DNA of 64,000 nucleotides, from assembly GCA_019722365.1 (NCBI GenBank), contig JADFUC010001017.1:124001-188000 (forward strand), written 5' to 3'. The notes beneath the pieces are model-generated. The model searched no databases and was not told where the DNA came from. It saw only the letters and a list, made by a program, of their open reading frames with translations. The stretch is from Lithospermum erythrorhizon. Lineage: Eukaryota > Streptophyta > Magnoliopsida > Boraginales > Boraginaceae. A program made the translations under genes and the position numbers. This document shows positions 1 through 11,119 of the stretch, piece by piece. The number at the start of each line of letters is the position of its first letter. The first letter of the stretch is position 1.

Positions 1-1248
1 GGTATGGACGCCGTTACTTTTCGTTAATTAATAGGTTTGTCGATTATCCCCAATAATCTTGATATGCATCTTATATGGATGTTGTTACAGCTGTTATATG
101 GATCAACGATAGTGATATCGTAAAAATTAGGAAGGATTTAAAGCTGATTGAAACATCTAAACCCGAGAGAAATGTATGCGATTAGGTTGCAGATCGACTT
201 TATGGGTTAAAAGCAATCCGGACGAATGTGGTATAATAGAGGTAAGTGAATATTTACTTAAAGAGGGGCTACATCGATAATCTGTTGTCGCTGTGTTTTA
301 TAAAAGAAAATAATATCTGGTTTTGTAATGCATTCTTTATTACATGTTGATGATTTAAATATTATTGGGCCAATAAAAGAAATCGAAGAAGCGATGAATT
401 ACTTAGAAAGAATTTGAAATGAAAGATACAGGGGAAAGGCAAAGTTATTTTGCCTTGGTTCTGAAAATAGTCTGGCTAAATGGTATTTTGAGTGCCGTCA
501 ATTACGAAAGGGTATTAAAAAGGTTTGCGTGGATAAGGCAAACCCTTTAAATCTTTCAGATGATGGAAACTTAATATTGAGCAGGATCATCCAATCTGGG
601 AAGAAAATGAAAGAAGATGCGTCTTGAAATCTGGCATCTTTATCGGTCTGATTGGGCGGCAATGTATCTTCTTTAATTATGCAAGCACGATATAGCTTTG
701 CGGTGAATTCTTAGTAGTTGGTTCTTGGTTTGTTTATCTTGTAATCTGGCGTTTCAACTGGTTATGCGGATCTGAGGATTGACATCGGATCGCGTAATCT
801 TTAATCTTGAGTGGGTATGTGTTCACGTATAATTGTATTCTTGATATCGCGGAGATCCCGGCGGTACTGTAACAGCTTGCTTGAGTAAATGCTTTGAAGT
901 AATAGCTCTTATGACAATCGAGAGTGTAGATGGTTAAGATCGGTGTGTGACATGTCAAGGAAGCGTCAGGTTTCTTAGTTTGATAAGAATCCAACAATTG
1001 TGTATGAAGCGATCTTTGCGTGTGTTCTTTCGGATGAAGAAGGATATATGTCGAAAGTGATAGGGCCCAAACAACGTCACTTAAAGTTAACTACGTTCGA
1101 CAAGACTTGAAAGAAACATGAGGAGGTAGATATCAGGTATGTCAGTTAAATTGTGATAATGTAGCGGAATCTCTTGTAGAACAACCCCAGGCATCCAGGT
1201 TTCAGCCGCGTTGAAAGTATTGGAATCGTCGGCTTTCGAGATCTTTGA
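1..1248 (+). mobile_element. Ty1/Copia pol 3' remnant: reverse transcriptase to RNase H
   Basis: Broken reading frames give Copia pol pieces in the expected order. The reverse-transcriptase catalytic box reads LLHVDDLNIIG at about 337-369, with the paired aspartates, followed by IKEIEEAMNYLE. Further on lies VLKRF (about 510-525), a typical segment after the RT palm. The C-terminal end of RNase H is RVESIGIVGFRDL, followed by a TGA at about 1,246. Many frameshifts and stops separate these pieces, so nothing is translatable as a polyprotein. The 5' part of the element lies outside the window. Family assignment is secure from the VDD box and the C-terminal signature; the lineage is not determined. 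Confidence 0.75.
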
Positions 1249-1500
1249 AGAGCTACATGTTTCGTTGAGGGGAGGCATCTTATTATCTTTCTTTTAAACA
1301 TGAGGTTTTGTCATTTGGATTTTCTTCATAAGGTTTTTAACAATGATATGTCGTTCGCATGTAATCCCGATATTTGATATTCCGAAGAGTGTTGTAATGT
1401 GGCGCGAATGTTGAAATGTCGAATGTAAAATGAATAGTAATAGGTATTTGAATAGTATTAAGAGGGTAATTTGTAGTATAATCATAAATTCTACATAAGC
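1249..1500 (+). mobile_element. Copia polypurine tract and start of 3' LTR (probable)
   Basis: A purine-rich stretch (TTGAGGGGAGG, about 1,264-1,274) directly follows the pol stop. It leads into a segment reading TGAGGTTTTGTC...TTCTTCATAAGGTTTTTAAC, a layout common at the pol/3' LTR junction of plant Copia elements. The far end of the LTR is not recognisable, so its length is unknown. Confidence 0.4.
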
Positions 1501-3352
1501 AATGTAGCTTTCAGATAAAACGTATATCGTTTGAGTCTTTGTGAGTTAGTTTGATAGTTTTAATATCCAGGTTTCTGACAGTTTTTCATTTTGGATGAAA
1601 TAAAATCAATTTTAACATTGCCCACAAAGAAAAATAGTAAGAAAAAAGAATTAGTTTCACGGCTAAAGACCATATATCACATCACCTAAAAACAAATTTC
1701 TTAACTTCATAATTATTTGCTATAAAAATAATTTATTAAAGAAATTATAAAAAAGCTAACTTTAGATTGTAAAAGTTAGATTGAAAATATAAAAAATTAT
1801 ATTGAAATTATAAAAATATATATTGAAATAGTAAGCAATCCCATTGTGCTTAAAATAATAAAAAATTAAATGATCATATATTTTAAAACAGATGAACATA
1901 ACTTATCAACAAGATTCTTCTCCCACTAATCTAATCGTACCAATCCTTACCATCATTTCTCTCTTAATCATTTAAGTGTTTAGTGCTATCTAATCACATA
2001 AAGTATCAAATTCAAAGAATGATATAGCAATTAAAGAAAACAACTCAAAACAGCAAATTGAGTGAATTCTTAATATTCCGCCATTGATTGGGACCTCTAA
2101 ACGTGTGGGAATCTACCAAACATGTGATCACATTTGACATTTTGACTGATCAAGATTGAGAATGATTTTTCATCTTTCTTTATGATCTAATGAGTACAAT
2201 TTTCTAACAATGACTAGTTGTTCCCATAAGGGTCATTGCACATGTGCAACTAAGTACATGTGATACTTGCAAGGTGTTTAAAGGAAATGTACAAAACTTA
2301 CAAGGACTCCTGGATGGAGACATCAAGAACAAGTTGTCAATTAAAACAAGTCACAGTAAAAAAACATAAAGAGTTTTGATCAATCAAGATTCATACATAA
2401 GCCACAAGCATTGATTTTATAGTAGGTGGTAGGTGATGTAACGTTCGTGAGATGATAAAAGAACATTAGAAAGAAAACATAAGGTAATATTATTGTCCAA
2501 TTTTTATGAAGTTTGCACCTAAACTCACCCAATCATGTGAAGTTCACCAGAAGATCAATGAAATGAAAGAAACTAATGATGGTAAAAGAAACTAATGATG
2601 GTAAGTGCTGGTCCACAATCATATTGGCAATTGAAACAGTATTACAATGAGACAGCCCTACTCATTATGAGAGGAAAAAAGGTGTTGAAGCAGTTCATAT
2701 AGGTCAATCATAGAAGATAATCTGATATTCAAACAAAACAATTTACTTTTTCATAAAGGGGCTGATAAAGAATTAGTTCATACAATTCTTTAAGTACTTG
2801 CAAGAGCAAGATCTACTTTAGTAAAGATCATATATATACTAAATCCAATGTGAAGAAACCTTGAGAAAGTGCCATTCCACATGAAATTCTCCAGAATTTG
2901 TTCCCCTTTGATTGTCCTCAGCAGAATCTACTCAAAACTTTCTTGCATTGAAATGAAAAGATGATGCCTTCCTAGTTCAGTCCATCATAGTCCAACAAAA
3001 ACCAACCCAATAAGACACTAATGCAAATTAAATCAAAATTGACAATGAAATGAACAATGAACATGGTTTGTGAAAAATAGTCAAAAATATATTGAAAACG
3101 TAGAATAAAAATGATTTAAAGCTATATTATTTGTTGGTTAGTAATTTCATGAAAAAGAATTGGCAAAGTGCATTGTAATTGTAAATGTAGAAGTGGAATT
3201 TTCGATGCTAGAACAACAAATGTTTGGAAACAAAAGATTCAGGGTAGAAGGACAAATAAAAAAAACAGAGTATTCTACACACAATTTACCAGATGCATTA
3301 GGTAATTGTAATAACCAAAGTAATAATAAGGAGAGTAATAATTACTTGAGTT
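1501..3352. other. Intergenic, AT-rich, with an 18-bp tandem duplication
   Basis: No coding exon is supported here. A perfect 18-bp unit, AAAGAAACTAATGATGGT, occurs twice in tandem at 2,566-2,602 with one extra A between. The rest is AT-rich single-copy-looking DNA downstream of the minus-strand gene that ends at 3,353, and may include its 3' UTR. A 78-codon open frame at 3,160-3,396 overlaps the end of that gene and has no recognisable features. Confidence 0.6.
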
Positions 3353-4483
3353 TCAAACAGCAAGCAAAGAAGGAATGGCAGCCAAATTGGGTGTAGCATT
3401 CTTGTTATTGTAAGCAGTTTTTGAAGTGTGTTTGGTGCTGAATGATTTCATAGGACTAGCAAATGCCCATCCCCAACTCTTACTCCTACCATGAGCTAAA
3501 TGATGTCCCACACTTGCTGGTGTTTTCCCATTCATATTATGATCTGAAGAAACCCAATAAGATGAAGATGATGAAGAAGATGAAGACGAAGTTATCATCA
3601 TAAAACCACCAAAAAGACCACCACATCTAACCCTTTCCTTCATCATACTATTTTGTCCATTTTTACCCTTACCTTCTCTTTGTGACTCAACTCTGCGCAA
3701 GGTACAATCACCAAAGCCAGTTGAAATCCTCTCAAAAAAATCCCCTGAAAAACTCCTGCTTCCACAACCAACAGATCTTGATCTAGACACTTTCCTATCA
3801 AACGAAGCTTGATCTGGACTAAGATCATTTTCTTCAAGAACTATAAACTCTTCCCTCTGTTTTTGTTTTTCCCTTAAAGTAGCAGCATTGTTTATATTCA
3901 AAGCAGCATTTGATGAGGATGAAGAGGATGATAAAAAAGCTGAATCTTTATATGTGTTATTATCATGTTTCTTGGATGCATTTGCATGCTTTGATGAGTA
4001 AAGAAATGACCAAAAGCCTTTCTTTCTATGCATGTGTTCTTTTTCCTCATCACCAAAATGCATGTGGTTTCTAGGGGTAGTAGTGGACTTACTTCTTTGG
4101 AAAACCATATTATTAGCTGAATCTGAAATACCCATCTTACCATCTTTCTTCTTCTTCCTCCTTTGTGCTAATGAAAATGGCAACTTTGAAGTTCTTGAAT
4201 TGTCAAACTGCTTTGTGTTCTTGTTTGATGAAGTAGTTGTGGTGGTGGTGGTGGTGGTGATTGTAGTAGTAGTGGTAGTTGTGAAATCAGATCTAAAAGA
4301 TGCAGATGGAGATGAAGAAGTAGATGGGAAAATGGCAACAGGGAATGAGGAAGAAACAAGTTTTCCTAGCTTTTCTTGAAGACATGAACCACAAATCCCA
4401 CCTGGAGTGCTATTCTTGAATGGATGTTTTGTACAATACATACTATCTTCCCCCATATCTTCTTGAACTACTTCCAACACCAT
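3353..4483 (-). CDS. OCTOPUS-like / DUF740 (UPF0503) family protein
   Basis: An uninterrupted 376-residue reading frame, apparently intronless. The N-terminus carries the family hallmark, a Cys/His cluster CTKHP...GGICGSCLQEKL with C17, H20, C31 and C34 placed like a small metal-binding motif, followed by KLVSS. The rest is low-complexity and basic: a threonine run (about residues 67-83), serine runs near 185 and 300, and conserved-looking islands RKVSRSRSVGCGSRSFSGDFFERIS and GGLFGGFMM. Arabidopsis OCTOPUS relatives are plasma-membrane-associated proteins of phloem and vascular cells; this one is shorter than OCTOPUS, so a distinct subfamily role is possible. The ATG at 4,483 is chosen because the Cys/His motif starts 16 residues later, as in relatives. 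This is the cleanest gene in the window. Confidence 0.85.
   Translation of the reverse strand: MVLEVVQEDMGEDSMYCTKHPFKNSTPGGICGSCLQEKLGKLVSSSFPVAIFPSTSSSPSASFRSDFTTTTTTTITTTTTTTTTSSNKNTKQFDNSRTSKLPFSLAQRRKKKKDGKMGISDSANNMVFQRSKSTTTPRNHMHFGDEEKEHMHRKKGFWSFLYSSKHANASKKHDNNTYKDSAFLSSSSSSSNAALNINNAATLREKQKQREEFIVLEENDLSPDQASFDRKVSRSRSVGCGSRSFSGDFFERISTGFGDCTLRRVESQREGKGKNGQNSMMKERVRCGGLFGGFMMITSSSSSSSSSSYWVSSDHNMNGKTPASVGHHLAHGRSKSWGWAFASPMKSFSTKHTSKTAYNNKNATPNLAAIPSLLAV
4220..4300 (+). repeat. GTG/GTA trinucleotide microsatellite inside coding DNA
   Basis: A GTG/GTA-type trinucleotide tract lies within the OCTOPUS-like gene. On the coding strand it reads as ACC/ACT codons and encodes the threonine run at about residues 67-83. 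Length changes would come in codon steps. Confidence 0.85.
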
Positions 4484-5480
4484 TTTTTAAACCAAATGCA
4501 CCAAATTCACTATGTTGTTACTTTCTTGAAATAGTTTTGTAAATCAAGAATTCTTAAGTAAATGGCTTGAGTTAGATGGACAAAAATGATGGAGAGGAAA
4601 ATGTGAGATGTAAACCAAATGGTCAATGGCTGAAAGCTTGAGATTTGCATATGGATACAAAAAACTGAAATTGGCATTGAAGTAAGGGAGGGGATAGGGT
4701 GGGGGTTGGGTACTGTTAAAGGTGCCCGGGGCACGTGGAAGCCTGACTAGTTTGTATAATTAATTTGGCTAAACAAGACAAGGCTCTTGAGATGGCCTAA
4801 ATAATCAATGAGCCTTTAGACTAATGCAGGCCTTATTTATTTCTTTTCCAACCTCCCAAGCTCAGCTTTTGCCTAGAAGAATCTGGGGGAGTGCTAGATG
4901 TTGTCCAAAGGAAAACAAGAGTATAAGTTTTCAGTAGTTTATTTTTAATTTTGTATTGTGGTAATTATTTTTATTATTGCTGTTCTATTGCAGGATTTGC
5001 AGAGGTGTGACAACTTTTTCTTGGAAATTTATTTGATGAGAAATGCAAAATTAGTAATATTCCTGAGGTCCAATCTTATGAAAATCTGATGGTGTTGTAG
5101 AGTGTAGTCCATGTAGGTCTCCAGTGAGTTTATGACTTTTCAGCGGCCAAATTAAAAACCTTTACGTGTTGGAACAGGAAAAGATTCAGATGACTATTAT
5201 CATCACTCATTACACAGAAGAAAAAGCCAAGATCATAAAAGTATTAAGTGAATCAAGATTTTGTAGCTGCAGGATCCAAAAACATATATTCAGGCCATAG
5301 TTATTTTTTTTATTTTTTTATTTTATAAGTAACCGTCTAGTATTAAGGATAGTGAAGAGAGATATAATAGATTCGAGTTTGTAATATTACGAGGCAGTCA
5401 AAGTCACAATAGATAAACAAACAGCTTCTTATAAGCTGCTCCAAAAAATAAAGTCGGGCCAAAATTTTCCTTCATTCTTC
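4484..5480. other. Upstream region of the OCTOPUS-like gene plus spacer
   Basis: The first few hundred bases lie upstream of the minus-strand gene and should hold its promoter and 5' UTR. I cannot place a TATA box with confidence. From about 4,740 onward there is no coding signal and no clear repeat. Confidence 0.4.
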
Positions 5481-6146
5481 TTAGACACGAAAACAGTAGC
5501 AACAGTAGGATGAGCCAACTCCATCTCTAAACCGACAGTATGAGGGAGTAACTATTTCAGGCAGGAGGCAGTTGTTCGGGGGCACGGATGTCGACACGGT
5601 GGGGGTAGAATGTATTGATTTGACTTGGCGACCCATAACGTAGTAGGCTCCAAGGTCAGGAAGAGAGGTTAGGTCCAAGATCATAAGATCTCGTTCCATA
5701 ATAGAAACTACCGAGGTAGGGGATGAGGGTTTAGCCAAAGGCCATACCAAACCAACATTCGTACAACCGAACAAATTTAATGGCCGATCCAACAGACAAA
5801 GGCATAACACAACACAACAGAAATAGGCATAGGTGCTACTATGTAGTTCAAACAAAGTATCAGACACATAACATAACATGAAGAACATAAAAACTACATA
5901 AACTAAAGACAAAAACAAATCGGCAGCTAAAACAATACAGACCGATTTACAACACAGAACAACGATATGGGCGTACTCAAAACGAGGCGGCTCCGTTTTC
6001 AGAATCAAGCCTCCTAGCATTTCTAGCAGTCCAGCAAGTAGTTTGGGCCGGCTCCCATCCGATGTCGGGTCAGGGTCCAGGTAGCAATGGATTTTTGCAA
6101 CGTCAGATATAGAAACGATCCAAGGAATTAACTCCTCATTCTCCAT
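5481..6146 (-). CDS. Unrecognised open frame, doubtful
   Basis: A 221-codon open frame beginning MENEELIPWIVSISD. Residues about 60-120 are strongly hydrophobic (VVLCCKSVCIVLAADLFLSL and CCVVLCLCLL), suggesting two membrane spans if translated. I do not recognise a domain. It sits in a repeat-rich area, and its N-terminal end overlaps a direct repeat (CCCATCCGATGTCGGGTC), which argues for repeat-derived DNA rather than a gene. It is listed because it is one of the longest uninterrupted frames in the window. Confidence 0.15.
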   Translation of the reverse strand: MENEELIPWIVSISDVAKIHCYLDPDPTSDGSRPKLLAGLLEMLGGLILKTEPPRFEYAHIVVLCCKSVCIVLAADLFLSLVYVVFMFFMLCYVSDTLFELHSSTYAYFCCVVLCLCLLDRPLNLFGCTNVGLVWPLAKPSSPTSVVSIMERDLMILDLTSLPDLGAYYVMGRQVKSIHSTPTVSTSVPPNNCLLPEIVTPSYCRFRDGVGSSYCCYCFRV

Positions 6147-6164
6147 CCCATCCGATGTCGGGTC
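6054..6164 (+). repeat. 18-bp direct repeat, 93 bp apart
   Basis: CCCATCCGATGTCGGGTC occurs at 6,054-6,071 and again at 6,147-6,164. A second pair, TTAACTCCTCATTCTCCAT, occurs at about 6,127 and about 6,334. Together these point to local duplication in a repeat-derived stretch. Confidence 0.7.
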
Positions 6165-6416
6165 GGGATGGGTTGGACGTATGGTGAGGCGGTGTGATGG
6201 CCATTATAGAGGCGGTAAGGTGGGGGGATGATAGGCTTTGGAGTCTATGGGTTCAATATCTCATTTAGAGAAATGGAGAACAGGCTCCTCAAGCCATTAG
6301 TTATTTATTTGTCAATTACTTATCCCTATAATTTAACTCCTCATTCTCCATTTAATTTATCATATAATAAAAACGTCTTGTTCGTTATAATTGATCGTTT
6401 CTTTATTTTTCATTGA

Positions 6417-9100
6417 TTGTAAATTTACTCTCTATTAAATAGTAAAATCGATTATTAGGCAATAAAGTATTTACAGGCTAAATGATTACTTTATATTGAT
6501 CACGAAAAATTATTATCTTAATAATGCTTTTAAACTAAATGATCGATTAAATAAGGCAGTGGCAATAAGTCTTACGTTAATTTGGGTCGTGGACGTCACG
6601 TGACATTTTTTACTAGGGGCATTTTAGTCATTTCGGCCTAAGTTTTAAAAAAAAGAATAAGCGAAGCGGGGAGGATCGTTTATGTTAGTTAGATTGATCG
6701 ACATGTTTCAAGGTCGGGTCGTCATTAATGTTTGAAAATCGATCTCGGTTGGTACTTTTCTTACAATTTCTTGTTAAGTGTCAGATTAGTGGGTTACGTG
6801 GGGATCGCGTGACACTTTTTGAAGCTGACTACGAAGGCGTTGAAATCGATCATTATTTTGCATCAAAATGTTTTGATAAAGATATTCAAATTTGAGTGGC
6901 GGGTTTATTTTCTCCATAAAACTTAGCTTTGAAATGACTAAAAATGTCACCGAAAAGTGTCATGTTGCCAGTCGATTAACATGTGACATAACATGAAATT
7001 AGTGGCCTTCTTAGTGAGATCGATTTTGAAGCATGGTATTCGTGGGGCCAGCTTTAACATCATGTCAACTGAAACACTGAAAGCAATGGGTGATTGATCG
7101 GGTTCCTCGCCTGTAAGTGTCCTCCGGCTTTTATCCTTAAAAAAGCTGACAAAAGTTTTTTGTTTCTAGTTATCCCACTTTTAAAATAAATACTATGTGG
7201 CTAAGGTTCGAAATGTAAATTACAATTATTATTATCCAAGAAATGTAAATTCACAGAGATTATTATTATCGAAAATGTAAATTACAGTGTATTATCGAAA
7301 ATGCAAACTTCATCGCTAAAACATAAAAATTCAAATGGCGGTTTCATTTGTTGTTTTCTTTAAGTTAACATTATTAAGAAAAGGCATGTAGATAGTAAAA
7401 ATTTATTAAAAATAATTAAAATGATTGAAACTGACTTGTCAGGTAAATTAAATCGAACCATTAAAAAAAATACTATGTGGCTAAGGTTACCATTCAGGCA
7501 ATAAATTCAATGTAAAACCGTATGAGCATTGGGTTTCAGAAAATAACCTCAGGTAAATGTTCATTAAATTTAGGATTCGAGAGGCTAAAATTCTATATTT
7601 TATTCAATTAAAAAGGAAATAGGGTCATATGATCCTAAAATTGAAGTTTGAAAGTTCACAGGGGTTGAAAATGAAGACTAGAAGTTATGGAGTTAAATGA
7701 AGACTCTATAAGGTCCAGAGTCAACAGAAAATGTTTGGCTGAAAGAATCACAGGCATTAACTTTTAGCTAAAATGAGCTATTTCATTACTTGGAGACAAG
7801 TAAAATCCTCGAAATTATTTATTAAGATGTGATCATGCGAAATAAACCAGTACGTCGAACCCGAGTATTGAAAACTTCGAAGTCTATAAATACCCCCCCT
7901 CTTTGGTTTCAAAAAATCCATCGCGATTCGCATGAAATACGTAAAAAACAACTGAAACACGGAGCGATATGCGGAATTGTCCCAGGATTAAATCTTAATA
8001 GTAACATAACAGGTAAAATTTGGAAAACCTCGGGTAGCCAAAATAGAAAATCGAAATTATTGTATGGCATGATAATAATATTCAGTCAGAAAAACAAAAT
8101 CTAATAAGAATCATGCAGTTCTCAAAGATACTTCAAATATTCATAAATAAGCTAAATGAACCACAGATTATTCAAAATCTTGTGAGCTTGTCTGGTTGAT
8201 TCATCAGAGTTCCGGATATAGGGGAATCTTATTTGAGCGTTTAGTCCTATGCATTTGGTTTGAGCTGAATGCAACCTAAGGCCCCTCTACGATTGATCGA
8301 TATTATATGAGGTTGGAATGATCCGCATTGCATCCTTGTCAGCTCTGTGATAAGTATGAAGCCGTTGTAGCGTAAATTTAAATGACAGGCAAATCGAATC
8401 AGCATAACCCGTCAGCTACTGGCAATGGCTGCTTGGTAGTTTATGGTTAATTTGGAATTAGCTACTTGGCTTATCAGAGTCAGGTGAGTCGAAATGCAGC
8501 TGAAAGTTCCATAGGAGGGTAAACATCATTCTGGCGGTCAGCAGGTGTATACTGAAATAAAAGAGAAGGTGAGTCATCGACGATCTTAAAGGCCGTCAGC
8601 AGCTGCGGACAACTGCAATAAATTAAATGATACAAAATAGGCAGGAGATCGAGTCGAGACCTATGCTCAGTCAAATGCGGCCGACACGGGGAATACATTG
8701 CGAAGGCTCACCGACCGGATTATATCAAGTCGGACAGGTCTCAGAGTCCATCGAGACAAAGACCTGCAGCATGTCATTAGTCGTGAGCTCTTTATCCAAC
8801 CAAATCGAAGCTTAAATCAAGATCGAATCAAGCCGAGCTCATATCGAAGTTCAGAATCGAGTCAAAAGCGAAGCCAAATATCTCAAAAATAAAATTAAAT
8901 GGCAGCTTAAGGGCTCATAGTTTGGGACATTGATATCTTGATTTGTCGCTTATGTCTGGCTGAGGTACACCATACTAGGTGGGTTTTTATTTTTGTACCC
9001 GCTTTTTATAAATAATATAAATTAACTGCTTGGCATTCTGATCTACATTTTTCCTCGTTATAATCGGTGGCGAGAACCGAGTTTTTTATCTTGATGGGGG
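6417..9100 (+). other. Repeat-derived stretch, possibly a Ty3/Gypsy-type LTR
   Basis: There is no coding gene. Two features suggest an old LTR on the plus strand. A well-formed TATAAATA lies at 7,885-7,892 followed by a C-rich start-site-like stretch. At 9,067-9,105 a segment GGTGGCGAGAACCGAG...GATGGGGGCCCAG resembles the primer-binding region after a Tat/Ogre-type LTR. I cannot find a matching second LTR or clean boundaries, so this stays tentative. Confidence 0.25.
7189..7487 (+). repeat. Short degenerate tandem repeats around ATTATTATTATC
   Basis: Units of roughly 25-30 bp built on AAATGTAAATTAC...ATTATTATTATC are repeated three times at about 7,210-7,305. The flanking phrase AATACTATGTGGCTAAGGTT occurs at about 7,189 and again at about 7,468. 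Confidence 0.6.
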
Positions 9101-10620
9101 CCCAGTTATTTGATCTTATCTTTATAAGAAAAGATTTAAAAATTTAGAGGCGAACAACATAATTTTTTAAAAAATAAGCATAATTTTGAAAAAAATTAAT
9201 AAAATTTAAAAATTAAAAATTAGAGGCGGCGGTCACATGCCTGGTTGTCTCTTGATTATAATGTCGATGGTTGAAGGATATGAGATCACTATGCGAATAT
9301 AGCGTAATTCTTCGGGGATCATGTCGATTTAATTAAATGTTGAGTTAAATTGTCTCTTATTTTTCTATTATATGTATATAAAATTGGATGTTGTATGTAT
9401 GTGTTATGTGTTATAAATCGATAGAAGCTGGTACAGAGGATCTGCACCGTGGTTGAAGAGTGAATTCAAGGAAAACAAGAGTACCATTTGAGTAAATTAA
9501 AAAAATTCCATCATGCATGACACGATAAATAACCAAGATGCTCTTCCGCCACTCAAAGGAGTGGAAGGACCGCCAATATAAATATTATAAAAACATTTGG
9601 GAATGTACTCCCTATAATTGATTTAATTAACATTTTTTTTACATGATTCCTATTCTAATGACATTCATCTCAGGCCTCCAATCAAAATGTCTTGGTTCGA
9701 GTCTCTGTAGAGACATATATTTCTCTAACTGTATATTAGTTAGTATTATTCTGTAGGTGTAATAATTAGCAAATAGTCTCAGATTTATAATACTCTTGTA
9801 TTCGAAATAATATCATCGATAAGTATCAAATTAATTTATTGTTTTTGATGTGAAACATTTCAATAAACAATTTTTAATTATATTAAATTGCAAGAAAATA
9901 ATATCATTATAATATTTTAGAAACACATATAATGATATCAATTCTACATTTATGTGAATTAAGAAAATCATATTTAGAGCTTTATATTTAAAAATATAAA
10001 AAATTATTTGGCTATCCATTAGTGTTGGATACTTTTTGAATTTGAAGAATATTGTGTTATTATGTTTCTTTTAATTGCGATTAGTCTAATACTTGTAATG
10101 ACTCCAGACATTTATACTTTGATTAATATTATATATTATCTATAAAAAAAATATAAAAATTATGTTTAAAATTAAAATAAATTTGAGGTAGTATTAAGTG
10201 GTTTGGTTTTCGAGAAAATGGCGGGTAAAAATAGGCAAGGGATACTTCACAACGGCTTGATTAGTGATATATAAAAATAATAAGCATTGCATTAGAGAAA
10301 CAATACATCGGCTAAACACATGGTGACATGGGGAGCTAAAGTTGTCTCTTTTGATGACTACCCGCCTACAAGAATGGATCTCCTCCTCATTAGAAAAAAT
10401 CTTGAAAAATTACTTATTAATTATTTAATTTGGGACAAATAGCGTCAAAGATTACTGCGTTTGATAATATTTCCATTCGATCACCCTGTTATGATGATAG
10501 TTTTGGATCACTCACATTCAATTCGGTTAAATTATAGTGTCGAAAGTGTTTTAGGGAAGTTGACTATTTATTTTGGGATATTTTTCAACATTTATAGCGA
10601 TATTATAATCTTTGTTATTA
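9101..10620. other. AT-rich intergenic DNA
   Basis: No exon or complete element is visible. A pol III B-box-like string GGTTCGAGTC lies at 9,694-9,703, but I find no convincing A box in front of it. Confidence 0.5.
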
Positions 10621-10833
10621 TTATGTTCTTAATTTAACTTTTCTTCTTCCTTTTCCAAGTTCCTTATAAATCTCATGTCGGCTTCGGCCTCTGTCACTGA
10701 CGCTGCCCTTGACCATTGACCCAATTTCGCCCCACTCCTGAAATCCCTGCGACCACGCCTTCTTGCCCACAATCTTAGACTCCTCAACAACATTTGTAGG
10801 CATATTCCTGCTAATTTCAAATCCAAAACTCAT
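10621..10833 (-). CDS. Possible small basic protein, unrecognised, with a T-run frame conflict
   Basis: Two overlapping minus-strand frames of 65-70 codons cover the same DNA. The frame starting at the ATG at 10,833 reads MSFGFEISRNMPTNVV. The +1 alternative lacks an ATG, but looks more protein-like: arginine-rich (LRLWARRRGRRDFRSG), then an acidic/charged helix (TEAEADMRFIRNLEKEEEKL). It would gain the same ATG if the TTTT run after ATGAG had one T fewer. GC content is higher than the surroundings, and a pyrimidine-rich, 5'-UTR-like stretch lies upstream (about 10,870-11,100). I do not recognise the family. Since homopolymer indels are common in this window, a real small gene with a one-base error is plausible but unproven. 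Confidence 0.3.
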   Translation of the reverse strand: MSFGFEISRNMPTNVVEESKIVGKKAWSQGFQEWGEIGSMVKGSVSDRGRSRHEIYKELGKGRRKVKLRT

Positions 10834-11119
10834 ATGAGCAATATCAAATATTTCAAACTCAAATTAAACCAACTGTGCTAATTCAAGTCATTGGTAATAA
10901 AGTCCGGCCAATACCACCAAACGAGGAGGAAAATCATTTGAGTCTTTTTGAGGGAGAAAATCGCAAAAAGATTGGGCTTCGAGGAGGTAGAGCTGCTTGG
11001 TGGTGAAGACGTGGTAGTGAAGCTGTTGGGGTGGGGCTTAGTTTGGTGAAGATGGATGCGAAGGGGGTAGGGGTTGTAGGGATTATTTGGAGACGGATTT
11101 TGGGAAGTGGGGTTGGGGT

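Noticed and set aside
4032..4379. Plus-strand open frame of 115 codons opposite the OCTOPUS-like gene
   Set aside because: It is the antisense reading of the threonine and serine codon runs (valine run VVVVVV) and has no independent features.
9694..9703. B-box-like GGTTCGAGTC suggesting a tRNA or SINE
   Set aside because: No convincing A box or cloverleaf partner upstream, and no repeat copy of the surroundings in the window.
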